The notes: generated from the letters alone by a model not told the origin. Counted from the first letter of the stretch, positions 1 through 6,966 are shown. The stretch: DNA of 11,689 nt from Pseudomonadota bacterium (GCA_021816505.1 JAKAXS010000043.1:1-11689); one strand, 5' to 3'. Translations and numbers: made by a program.

Positions 1-29
1 GAGGCGTGATACGGCGTGGCAACCGCTCC

Positions 30-365
30 TCAGGACAGCGACCTGCTGATATTGACTGATAGGGCGGGGCGGTTCTTCAAACCGGCCCGGGAAGCCAGCA
101 CGTCGACGAGGCTCGCCAGCTGGCCATCGTCCTGCGGCACGCGCGTCGCCCGGTAGAGACGCATCACCGCATGAGGCGGGACACGCGGCGCGAGCACGAA
201 CACACCGGCGAGCACCGCGGCCGTCAGCAGTGCTCCGAACGCGCCCCAGACCAACGCTGTCGCCAGCACGAGGATGGACCCGATGCCGACCAGCAGCACG
301 ACCGACTGGCGCAGGTTGCGCCGCTGGTGGTCCGGCTGAGGCGTAAGCTCCGGCGCTGGGTTCAC
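30..365 (-). pseudogene. N-terminal fragment of an M48-family (HtpX-like) membrane metalloprotease, cut by an in-frame stop
   Basis: The 111-residue product has a short polar N-terminus, two adjoining hydrophobic segments (about residues 21-41 and 42-59), then APRVPP and an LYRATRVP stretch followed by a helix ending in SRAGL. This is the usual opening of membrane-bound M48 peptidases, just before the catalytic domain. M48 proteins run several hundred residues with an HEXXH zinc site. Here a TGA falls where the family normally has a Leu-Asn-Ala-Phe-Ala type strand, so no protease domain is made. Past the stop the same frame reads GAVATPYHA to the window edge, which still looks family-like and suggests a nonsense change or small insertion rather than a different gene. 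The GTG start at 365 was chosen because GGAG lies 7 bases upstream; a longer GTG start at 434 lacks such a site. It lies 74 bases after the DUF6232-like gene on the same strand. Family call is from memory of the pattern; the broken state depends on sequence accuracy. Confidence 0.55.
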
Positions 366-439
366 TATCGCTCTCCACGGGCTCAATCCGCAGAGTTTCC
401 GCCAAGCGGCTGGACAATCAAGACCCAAAATCACGTTGT

Positions 440-1327
440 TCAGCGACTAGCAAGCCGCGTCACCTGCGCGAACAGCTGCGTCATGTGAGGGTAGGCGGAC
501 ATGATGTTCGTCAAATCCAGCGCCAGTTCGCGCATGCGGGCCTGCTGCGTCACCGACGGCGTTCCCGCCCGCATCAGCAGCTCCATTTCCGAAAGACGCT
601 CGCGGATATGTACGGCCTGGGGATGGCGTTCGTAGAAGCGGTGCAGGTCGGTCACCTGCGGCAGAACGCTCGCGTAGTCGACGCCGCTCGACGACCCTCC
701 GGGACCAGGATGCGGTGCCGCGCTCTCGGCGACGAGAGGGATTGGATACTCGTCAGGTCCGACGGAACCCGCGACAGCTGATGGATCTGCGCGCTCGGAA
801 ATCGCCCGCAGCGCCTCGTTCACGCCAAGCGTGCCGCCCGCGTCCGCGCGTTCGTCGGCGTCGAGATGGAATATGCGGCACGCCCGGCAATCCTGGCGAT
901 TGATCTTCTCGGCCAGGAACGCGCGGATCTCGTTCAACTTGGCTTGGTTGCCGGACGAGACCGTGCAGCGGCTGCCGTCGCTCGATGTGAAGGCGAGCAC
1001 ATAGCGGCTCTTGCTGCGTACGCTGAAAAGGGCGCAGATCGCGGTGATCGCCAGCGCGGCCACGAGAACCGGCAGCGTCGGTGCCACGACGCCCAGCGCA
1101 TAGTTTGCCAATCCCGCCAAAGCTGACACGCTGGCGGCCAACAGCAGCGCGCCGCGGTAGATCGCTTGCTTTTGCGTGCTCACGGAAACGGTGGCGATGG
1201 CCGGAATTGAGATCGTCCAGTCGCCGGTTTCGACGATCCGTTCGCGAATGGTCAGTCGATCGGACGGTTCGATTTCGCGTGAACCGGCAACGTCGTTCGT
1301 GAAGTGAGCGGCAGAGCGCATCAACAT
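440..1327 (-). CDS. Two-helix membrane protein resembling DUF6232
   Basis: The 295-residue product starts with a soluble segment predicted to be beta-rich (about 25-52, with a WTISIPAIATVSV strand), then two hydrophobic helices (about 57-79 and 84-103). A second small domain follows (about 107-143, RYVLAFTSSDGS then a helix). This strand-helix-helix-strand layout resembles DUF6232 membrane proteins, whose function is unknown. After it come a CRAC cysteine pair (147-150), a low-complexity Gly/Ser/Pro linker (about 185-217) and a mostly helical C-terminal region (about 225-290). The ATG at 1327 is preferred over an upstream TTG at 1348 because an AAGGGGGAAG Shine-Dalgarno stretch lies just before it. 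The next gene on the strand is the broken M48 gene, so the two may once have formed an operon. The gene itself is convincing from codon use and ribosome site; the family assignment is tentative and the role is unknown. Confidence 0.7.
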   Translation of the reverse strand: MLMRSAAHFTNDVAGSREIEPSDRLTIRERIVETGDWTISIPAIATVSVSTQKQAIYRGALLLAASVSALAGLANYALGVVAPTLPVLVAALAITAICALFSVRSKSRYVLAFTSSDGSRCTVSSGNQAKLNEIRAFLAEKINRQDCRACRIFHLDADERADAGGTLGVNEALRAISERADPSAVAGSVGPDEYPIPLVAESAAPHPGPGGSSSGVDYASVLPQVTDLHRFYERHPQAVHIRERLSEMELLMRAGTPSVTQQARMRELALDLTNIMSAYPHMTQLFAQVTRLASR

Positions 1328-1520
1328 CGCAACTTCCCCCTTACGCAAGACAACAACAGTCCCTCGCCCAATCCACGCGGAGATCAGGCAGCAAACTGCA
1401 CGGAGCTAGGTGTTGCGCCCTCTCCCCCGATTGCATGAGAAGTCGCGTGCCTGAACTTTAGGCCGCGTCTGAAGGCAAGAATGAGGCTGCTGTGCGCTTT
1501 CGCGATTGGAAGGAATGGGT

Positions 1521-1542
1521 GCCGGCCGGTGACCCGGCCGGC
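1521..1542 (-). terminator. GC-rich hairpin after the DUF3309-type gene
   Basis: A perfect 9-bp inverted repeat (GCCGGCCGG and CCGGCCGGC) with a 4-base loop lies 7 bases past the stop codon at 1550. The position fits transcription termination or 3' end protection of the short mRNA. On the minus strand the hairpin is not followed by a run of T, so it is not a classic Rho-independent terminator. Confidence 0.5.
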
Positions 1543-1549
1543 ACAATCG

Positions 1550-1708
1550 TCATACGCGGCCGAGCAGGGCCAGGATCAGAAGGATGATCAGAATCGTGCC
1601 GACGAGTCCTGAAGGACCGTAGCCCCAGCTGCGGCTGTGCGGCCAATTCGGCAGCGCGCCGAGCAGCGCCAGAATGAGGATGATGATGAGGATTGTCGAA
1701 AGCGTCAT
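1550..1708 (-). CDS. DUF3309-family 52-residue membrane protein
   Basis: This small gene encodes 52 residues: MTLSTILIIILILALLG, a polar turn containing LPNWPHSRSWGYGPSG, and then TILIILLILALLGRV. That is the layout of DUF3309 proteins, tiny two-helix membrane proteins common in alpha- and betaproteobacteria and of unknown function. Both hydrophobic segments end in the same LALLG, and residues 5-17 and 38-50 differ at one position, which points to an internal duplication. The start is supported by GGGAGA seven to eight bases before the ATG. The stop TGA at 1550-1552 is followed by a strong hairpin. The gene stands alone, with about 156 bases upstream to the divergent gene at 1865 and about 220 bases downstream to the DUF6232-like gene. 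In related bacteria such genes are often found near stress-related or membrane genes; nothing here shows the role directly. Confidence 0.85.
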   Translation of the reverse strand: MTLSTILIIILILALLGALPNWPHSRSWGYGPSGLVGTILIILLILALLGRV

Positions 1709-1828
1709 GGATGTGTCTCCCGGAATCTAACCACGATGCGAACCGACCAACCCCCTCGTTTGTTCCAATCGGAGCTTAACGATCAACAGCGCCTGCATTA
1801 GCGACACCCGCGGCACGCAACTTGAAAA

Positions 1829-1855
1829 CCCGTCTACGGATGATCCGTAAACGGG
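1829..1855. promoter_or_regulatory. 27-bp near-perfect palindrome before the gene at 1865
   Basis: The arms are CCCGTCTACGGAT (1829-1841) and ATCCGTAAACGGG (1843-1855) around a single central G, with one mismatch in 13 pairs. The right arm overlaps the likely ribosome binding site GGGGA (1853-1857) of the gene starting at 1865. It could be an operator for a dimeric regulator, an RNA hairpin hiding the ribosome site, or a terminator acting leftward, since the minus strand reads GGGTTTTC after the stem. The sequence alone does not separate these. Confidence 0.5.
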
Positions 1856-1864
1856 GACTTTTGC

Positions 1865-2170
1865 ATGATTATGGGATTGGTTTACGCGGCTTGGGCGTTC
1901 GGCGCGCTCACGCTGGTTCTGCTTGGGGTGGCCTACGCGTTTCGAATTGAAGCAATCAGGCGCTGTCTCGGCTACGCGTCGATATCCAGTGCCACCAAAA
2001 CCTTGATGTTTACCCTTAAGGTCGCAGCGGCCCCAGCGATTGGGCAACCCTCCGATGTTGCCTTCGAACTCTCGCGTGCCCACCTTGTCTTTCGCCGCAC
2101 GGCGGACGCGTTTCGGCGCGTCAAGGACATCCCGCCGGACCGGGATCGCATGGGAAGGGCGTTGAACTAG
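1865..2170 (+). CDS. Hypothetical small protein with one N-terminal membrane helix
   Basis: This 101-residue product begins MIMGLVYAAWAFGALTLVLL, a hydrophobic segment spanning about residues 4-26 that would act as a membrane anchor. A basic stretch (RIEAIRR) follows, then about 70 soluble residues rich in Arg and Ala with no motif I recognise. The ATG at 1865 has GGGGA seven bases upstream, so it is preferred over the ATG at 1871. Third codon positions are less GC-biased than in the housekeeping genes, which may mean a recent arrival or weak selection. It is divergent from the DUF3309-type gene and ends about 100 bases before tatD, with which it may be co-transcribed. A frame on the opposite strand (1727-2083) overlaps it but looks less like protein. 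If it is not a gene, 1709-2267 is a noncoding stretch holding only the palindrome. Confidence 0.5.
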   Translation: MIMGLVYAAWAFGALTLVLLGVAYAFRIEAIRRCLGYASISSATKTLMFTLKVAAAPAIGQPSDVAFELSRAHLVFRRTADAFRRVKDIPPDRDRMGRALN

Positions 2171-2267
2171 CCCTTGGCCGTGCGCCTGGACCGCGACACC
2201 CGTAGGTCTGGTGCCGCCGCCCTGGCTGCGTTATGGCGTGCAGATGACCTCGAAATCTGGCCCGCGC

Positions 2268-3068
2268 ATGCTTGTCGACCATCACTGCCACCTCGACTTT
2301 CCGCAGTTCGCCGACCACCTCGATGGGTTGGTCGCGCGGGCCGCCTCGGCCGGCGTCGGCGCAATGGTGACGATCTCGACGCGCATCCGCCGCTTCGATC
2401 AGGTGAAGGCCGTCGCCGAGCGCTTCGATAACGTGTTCTGCTCCGTCGGCACGCATCCCCACAACGCGCACGAGGAACTCGACATCCCGGTCGAGGAGAT
2501 CATTCGCCTGTCGCAACACCGCAAGGTGGTGTCGATCGGCGAGGCGGGCCTCGACTATCACTATCAGCACTCGACACCGGCCGCTCAAGCGGAGGGATTC
2601 CGCAATCACATCGCGGCTGCACGCGAGACGGGCCTGCCGCTGGAGATCCACACGCGCGAAGCCGATGCCGACACCATCGCCATCCTGGAGGAGGAGCATT
2701 CCAAGGGCGCCTTCCCAGCAATCCTGCATTGCTTCACGGGCGGGCGCGATCTGGCGATGCGCGCCGTCGACCTTGGCTTGTACGTGTCGTTTTCCGGCGT
2801 CGTGAGCTTCAAGAAATCGGAAGATCTGCGTGCCATCGCCAGCGAGGTCCCGCTCGATCGCATCCTGGTGGAAACCGACGCGCCATATCTCGCACCTGAA
2901 CCGTATCGCGGCAAAACCAACGAGCCGGCCTACGTCGCTTACACGGCTGCCGCTCTTGCCAAGGCACGCGGAATAACGATCGACGATTTCGCTACGGCGA
3001 CCACCGACAACTTCTTCCGTCTCTTCACCAAGGTGCCGCGCACCGCAGCGCGAACCATCCCGGCATGA
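2268..3068 (+). CDS. TatD-family metal-dependent hydrolase (YcfH/TatD type)
   Basis: TatD proteins are cytoplasmic TIM-barrel enzymes of the amidohydrolase superfamily; characterised members are metal-dependent DNases. The expected metal ligands are present in order: HCH (H6 and H8), GEAGLD with E92, H128 in EIHTR, H154 in LHCF and D204 in ETDAPYL. The RGKTNEP segment (214-220) is also typical. At 266 residues the length is normal for the family. The start at 2268 gives MLVDHHCHLDF, matching usual N-termini; in-frame alternatives are ATG at 2244 and GTG at 2211, and none has a clear ribosome site. The stop overlaps the next start in ATGA, so the downstream MBL gene is translationally coupled. 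In related genomes tatD usually follows metG. Here metG is absent immediately upstream and a small hypothetical gene takes its place. The exact substrate is unknown. Confidence 0.92.
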   Translation: MLVDHHCHLDFPQFADHLDGLVARAASAGVGAMVTISTRIRRFDQVKAVAERFDNVFCSVGTHPHNAHEELDIPVEEIIRLSQHRKVVSIGEAGLDYHYQHSTPAAQAEGFRNHIAAARETGLPLEIHTREADADTIAILEEEHSKGAFPAILHCFTGGRDLAMRAVDLGLYVSFSGVVSFKKSEDLRAIASEVPLDRILVETDAPYLAPEPYRGKTNEPAYVAYTAAALAKARGITIDDFATATTDNFFRLFTKVPRTAARTIPA

Positions 3069-3862
3069 GCACGCATCGCCTCACCATTCTTGGCTGCGGA
3101 TCGTCCGGCGGCGTGCCGCGGCTGGGACCCACGTGGGGCGCCTGCGATCCGAGCGAGCCGAAGAACCGCCGCCGCCGCTGCTCCGTTCTGGTGGAACGCA
3201 TCGGGCGTGACGGCCGCACAGGCGTCCTCGTCGACACGTCGCCGGACCTGCGCGATCAGCTGCTGAGCGCACGCATCGAGGGTCTCGATGCTGTTCTCTA
3301 CACCCACGATCACGCCGACCATACCCACGGCATCGACGATCTGCGCATGGTGGCCTACGCGATGAAGCGGCGGCTCGACGTCTATTTCGACGCGCCGACG
3401 CGCGACAGCCTCGTGGCGCGCTTCGGCTATTGTTTCGAAACGCCGCCGGGTTCGAGCTATTCGCCGATCCTGAAGGCGCACGACCTGTTCGCCGGTCAGG
3501 AGGTCGAGATATCCGGGCCCGGCGGTCCGCTTCGCGCGCTGCCGATCCTGCAGCAGCACGGCGACATCCCCTCGCTCGGCTTCCGCTTCGGCAAGCTCGC
3601 CTATTCACCCGACGTCAGCGATCTTCCCGCGGCGTCGATCCCGCTGCTCGAAGGCCTCGACGTCTGGATCGTGGACGCGCTGCGTCCTACCCCGCACCCG
3701 AGCCACTTTCACCTGAAGCGCGCTTTGGAATGGATCGACAGGTTGCAGCCGAAGCGGGCGATCCTCACGCACATGACGGCGGAGCTGGATTACGCCACGC
3801 TGCGCCGCGATCTGCCGCCGCACATCGAGCCGGCCTACGACGGCATGACGATCGACTTCTAG
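3065..3862 (+). CDS. MBL-fold metallo-hydrolase, PhnP-like
   Basis: The 265-residue product opens with LTILGCGSSGGVPRLG (6-21), the signature start of PhnP-like metallo-beta-lactamase-fold hydrolases. It carries the metal-binding HDHADH motif at 81-86, a later histidine in QQHGD, and the aspartate in SPDVSDL. The closing HFHL and LTHM histidines complete the usual binuclear metal site. PhnP proper is a cyclic phosphodiesterase of phosphonate breakdown, but the form beside tatD in alphaproteobacteria is found without phn genes and its substrate is not established. The ATG overlaps the tatD stop (ATGA) and has no Shine-Dalgarno of its own, so coupled translation is likely. The stop TAG at 3860-3862 shares a CTAG with the stop of the convergent SDR gene, leaving no room for a terminator between them. 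Confidence 0.92.
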   Translation: MSTHRLTILGCGSSGGVPRLGPTWGACDPSEPKNRRRRCSVLVERIGRDGRTGVLVDTSPDLRDQLLSARIEGLDAVLYTHDHADHTHGIDDLRMVAYAMKRRLDVYFDAPTRDSLVARFGYCFETPPGSSYSPILKAHDLFAGQEVEISGPGGPLRALPILQQHGDIPSLGFRFGKLAYSPDVSDLPAASIPLLEGLDVWIVDALRPTPHPSHFHLKRALEWIDRLQPKRAILTHMTAELDYATLRRDLPPHIEPAYDGMTIDF

Positions 3863-4623
3863 ATTTGCTCGGCTTCGACGGCGCGATCGGCCTCGTCGGG
3901 CTTCTTCCACTCGCGATAGCGCACGACCTCGCCGTTGCGCGTCTCCGTGGGCAGACACAGCTCGATCACCATTGCGGCGACGTCGGCAGGCTGGGGGATG
4001 GTCGCCGGATCCTCGCCGGGGAACGCCTTGGCGCGCATCGCCGTCGCCATCGGGCCGGGATCGACGACGTTGGACCGGACCGCCGTGTTCTCGTTCTCGC
4101 GCGCGTACGTTTTGGCGAGCGCTTCGAGGCCGGCCTTCGAAACCGCGTATGGACCCCAGTAGGCATACTTCGCCGTCGCCGCGCTGGAGCTGACGAACAC
4201 GACGCGTCCGGCATCGGACCGTTGCAGCAAAGGATCGAACGTGCGGATCAGGCGCCAGTTGGCCGACAGGTTCGTTTCGATCACGCTCGTCCAGGCGTCG
4301 GCGGTCACGTGCGGCAGCGGCGATAGCGGACCGAGGATGCCGCCGTTTCCGACGAGAATGTCCAACTTCTGCCAGCGCTGGAAGATCGTGGGACCCAGTT
4401 GATCGAGCTTGTCGGTTTTGCGCAAATCGAGCGGCAACAGCGTCGCCGACCCACCGGCCGCGCGGATCTCGTCGTCCAGGCTTTCCAGTGCGGCGCTGGA
4501 GCGCGACGTGACGATGACGTGCGCTCCCTCGCGTGCAAGTCCGAGGGCCACGGCCCGTCCAAGCCCACGCGAGGCGCCGCTGACAAAGGCAAGGCGGCCC
4601 TGGAGCCTTTTGGCTTTACTCAT
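3859..4623 (-). CDS. SDR-family NAD(P)-dependent oxidoreductase
   Basis: This is a classical short-chain dehydrogenase of 254 residues with a Rossmann fold. The dinucleotide-binding GASRGLG motif is at 16-22, an acidic DL pair follows the fourth strand (66-67), the catalytic serine lies in VSSSAA (145-147) and the YAVSK motif places Tyr159 and Lys163. The PG motif after the catalytic helix is at 189-190. The arginine after the second strand (TSRSS) hints at NADP preference. The usual NNAG motif reads GNGG (92-95), an unusual form at a structural turn; related proteins at this locus tend to have GNAG. The start has no strong ribosome site, only GGGA about 11 bases upstream. It follows purF by 133 bases, a neighbour pair repeated in Hyphomicrobiales, but the substrate is unknown. 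It overlaps the MBL gene by four bases tail to tail. Confidence 0.93.
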   Translation of the reverse strand: MSKAKRLQGRLAFVSGASRGLGRAVALGLAREGAHVIVTSRSSAALESLDDEIRAAGGSATLLPLDLRKTDKLDQLGPTIFQRWQKLDILVGNGGILGPLSPLPHVTADAWTSVIETNLSANWRLIRTFDPLLQRSDAGRVVFVSSSAATAKYAYWGPYAVSKAGLEALAKTYARENENTAVRSNVVDPGPMATAMRAKAFPGEDPATIPQPADVAAMVIELCLPTETRNGEVVRYREWKKPDEADRAVEAEQI

Positions 4624-4756
4624 GAAGGAAAGGTCCCACGCGTTGGCTCAATGCCCTGACTTTAAGCATCAGCTAACGCCGTAATGCGCGGAGGGCAAGT
4701 CCGCCCGCTGGCTGTGGTTTCCAAATCCCGAGAGAACGCTGCCCGCCGCGCGCGGT

Positions 4757-6247
4757 TCAGCCGACTTCCGCCAGCAGTGACAGCTGTTTGGAGGGCGCCC
4801 CGCCGTTGTGATCGGTCAAAGAGGTGGGATACTCGCCCGTGAAGCAGTGATCGGTGAACTGCGGGCTGTGCGGGTCGCGCGCCTCGTAGCCGACGGCGCG
4901 ATAGATGCCGTCGACCGACATGAACGCCAGGCTGTCGGCACCCATGAACTTGCGCATGCCTTCCAGGTCCATGTTCGCGGCCAGAAGGTCGTGGCGGCTC
5001 GGCGTATCGATGCCGTAGTAGTCCGAATGGGTGATCGGCGGCGAGGCGATGCGCATGTGCACCTCCTTGGCGCCAGCCTCGTACATCATCTGCACGATCT
5101 TCTTGGAGGTGGTGCCGCGCACGATGCTGTCGTCGATCAGCACGATGCGCTTGCCGCGGATGACGCCGGCATTGGCCGAATGCTTGAGCTTCACGCCCAG
5201 CTGCCGGATGCGCTGCTCGGGCTCGATGAACGTGCGGCCCACGTAGTGATTGCGGATGATGCCGAGCTCGAACGGCTTGCCGGATTCCTGCGAGTAGCCG
5301 ATCGCCGCGGGAACGCCGCTGTCGGGCACCGGCACCACGACGTCGATCTCGACGGCTGCCTCGCGCGCGAGCTGAACGCCCATCTGCTTGCGAATGTCAT
5401 AAACGGAGCGGCCGCCGATCACGCTGTCGGGCCGCGCGAAATAGATGTACTCGAAGATGCACGGCCGCGCCGGGCGTTGCGGGAACGGCCGGTGGCTCTC
5501 AAGCCCGTTGTCGGTGATCACGACCACTTCGCCGTTCTCGATCTCGCGAACGAACTCCGCTCCGACCATGTCGAGCGCGCACGTCTCCGACGCCAGCACG
5601 TAGGATTTGCCGAGACGCCCAAGCATCAGCGGGCGAATGCCGACCGGATCGCGCGCGCCGATCATCATGTCGTTGGTCACGCAGACGAGCGCGTAAGCGC
5701 CTTCGATCTGACGCAGCGCCTCAACGAAGCGTTCGACGATGCGCCGCTTCTTGGAGCGGGCGAGCAAATGCAGAATGACTTCCGTGTCGGAGGTCGACTG
5801 GCAGATGGCGCCGGAGGAAATGAGTTCGCGGCGAAGCGTCAGCGCGTTGGTGAGGTTGCCGTTGTGCGCCAGCGCGAAACCGCCGGTATCGAGATCGGCG
5901 AACAGGGGCTGGATGTTGCGCAGCGCGGTGCCGCCGGTCGTGGAATAGCGGTTGTGCCCGACGGCCATGCGGCCGGTCAGCCGCTGAATGACGCTGGCGT
6001 TGTTGAAGTTGTCACCGACGAGGCCGTGGCGCCGCTCGGAATTGAACTGCTTGCCGTCGAAGGCGACGATCCCGCAGGCCTCTTGACCGCGATGCTGGAG
6101 CGCATGCAACCCGAGCGCGGTCAACGCCGCTGCGTCCGGGTGGTCGAAGACGCCGAACACACCGCATTCTTCGCGCAGGCGATCATCGCCGTAGCGCGAA
6201 TATCCGTAGTCTCCGGCCATCAAATCGTGATCGGAACCGCGCGTCAT
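4757..6247 (-). CDS. purF: Amidophosphoribosyltransferase
   Basis: PurF makes 5-phosphoribosylamine from PRPP and glutamine, the first committed step of purine synthesis, in the cytoplasm. The 496-residue product has an N-terminal glutamine amidotransferase domain whose nucleophile is Cys28 in EECGVFG. The 27 residues before it would be removed as a propeptide, as in the Bacillus type. HNRYSTTG (98-105) and HNGNLTN (128-134) belong to this domain. The C-terminal phosphoribosyltransferase domain carries the PRPP loop IDDSIVRGTT (371-380). Of the four iron-sulfur cluster cysteines of the B. subtilis enzyme, two are replaced: Asp409 in SDYYGID and Thr465 in FTDHC, so no 4Fe-4S cluster is expected. 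The ATG at 6247 is chosen over a GTG at 6268 because GGGAGG lies six bases upstream. It follows cvpA after a 155-base leader that may hold its own promoter. Confidence 0.97.
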   Translation of the reverse strand: MTRGSDHDLMAGDYGYSRYGDDRLREECGVFGVFDHPDAAALTALGLHALQHRGQEACGIVAFDGKQFNSERRHGLVGDNFNNASVIQRLTGRMAVGHNRYSTTGGTALRNIQPLFADLDTGGFALAHNGNLTNALTLRRELISSGAICQSTSDTEVILHLLARSKKRRIVERFVEALRQIEGAYALVCVTNDMMIGARDPVGIRPLMLGRLGKSYVLASETCALDMVGAEFVREIENGEVVVITDNGLESHRPFPQRPARPCIFEYIYFARPDSVIGGRSVYDIRKQMGVQLAREAAVEIDVVVPVPDSGVPAAIGYSQESGKPFELGIIRNHYVGRTFIEPEQRIRQLGVKLKHSANAGVIRGKRIVLIDDSIVRGTTSKKIVQMMYEAGAKEVHMRIASPPITHSDYYGIDTPSRHDLLAANMDLEGMRKFMGADSLAFMSVDGIYRAVGYEARDPHSPQFTDHCFTGEYPTSLTDHNGGAPSKQLSLLAEVG

Positions 6248-6402
6248 GGTTGCCTCCCGCTCAAGCACCCGTTCGCCCGTTCAATTACAGAGCCTTGGCG
6301 TTGTTCCGCATACACCGGTACGCGGCCGCCGTCAGCTGCGTGTCACATATATGATAACCGGATGACAAATCCAGCGGAGTCTGCTGCGGCAACCCGTTCC
6401 AG

Positions 6403-6966
6403 CTAACCCTGTTGCTCACCGGTCGGCGCCGCCGGCGGGATCTCCGGGTCCGTCAGCGAGGAGGGCATGTAGTTTACCAGCATCGACTGCAAGCTTTCGC
6501 CCGTCGACTTCAGGTAAGGCAGCGACTGCGCGTTGCGAACCCAGTCGAAGTGCTTCGACTCGTCGGGCAGGAAGTGCTGGTAGAACATGTACGGGATGAC
6601 GACCAGGAGGAAGCCACGTAACACCCCGAAACCTAGGCCTAAAATGCGATCGATCATGCCCACCCGGCTATCCAGGATGGCATCCGAAAGGCGCGCCGTG
6701 ATGAGGTGCACGATGATGAGGACGATCAGGAAGATCACCGCGCCGATGGCGATCTGGGCGATGGCCACCTGAGTGCCCGTCTGGGCCGCCATGTCTTCTG
6801 CGAACTTGCGGTGGAACAGAACGAAGTAGAGAACCGCGCCGCCTGCGATGGCCCAGGAAATGATGGACAGCATCTCGCGGGCAAAGCCGCGGTACATGGC
6901 TAAAATGCCGGAAATGAAAGCGATGGCGATGAGGCCGATGTCGAGATAGCTCAAGGGCCCGATCAT
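6403..6966 (-). CDS. cvpA: CvpA-family inner membrane protein
   Basis: The 187-residue product has four hydrophobic segments (about 7-25, 32-51, 67-89 and 105-129) and the family's RGFAREMLS loop after the first helix, plus DRILGLGFGVLRG at 106-118. The tail beyond about residue 133 is soluble and ends in a Pro-rich stretch. CvpA was named for colicin V production in E. coli, where it lies in the purF operon; later work ties the family to envelope homeostasis and bile salt tolerance. The biochemical function is not settled. It sits between radA (58 bases upstream) and purF (155 bases downstream) on the same strand, the conserved arrangement. A GGGGA lies about ten bases before the ATG at 6966. 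No defects are seen. Confidence 0.93.
   Translation of the reverse strand: MIGPLSYLDIGLIAIAFISGILAMYRGFAREMLSIISWAIAGGAVLYFVLFHRKFAEDMAAQTGTQVAIAQIAIGAVIFLIVLIIVHLITARLSDAILDSRVGMIDRILGLGFGVLRGFLLVVIPYMFYQHFLPDESKHFDWVRNAQSLPYLKSTGESLQSMLVNYMPSSLTDPEIPPAAPTGEQQG

Noticed and set aside
1727..2083. Open frame of 118 codons on the minus strand opposite the gene at 1865
   Set aside because: No ribosome site or motif; the plus-strand frame has a membrane helix and a placed ribosome site. Not fully excluded.
4688..4706. Short inverted repeats (GCGGA/TCCGC and GGGC/GCCC) between purF and the SDR gene
   Set aside because: Stems are only 4-5 bp, the two foldings exclude each other, and no T run follows, so a terminator is not supported.
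4808..6406. Open frame of 532 codons on the plus strand opposite purF
   Set aside because: It is the antisense shadow of a GC-rich gene with strong third-position bias. The product is full of His, Arg, Asp and Ala with no motif, and purF on the other strand is certain.
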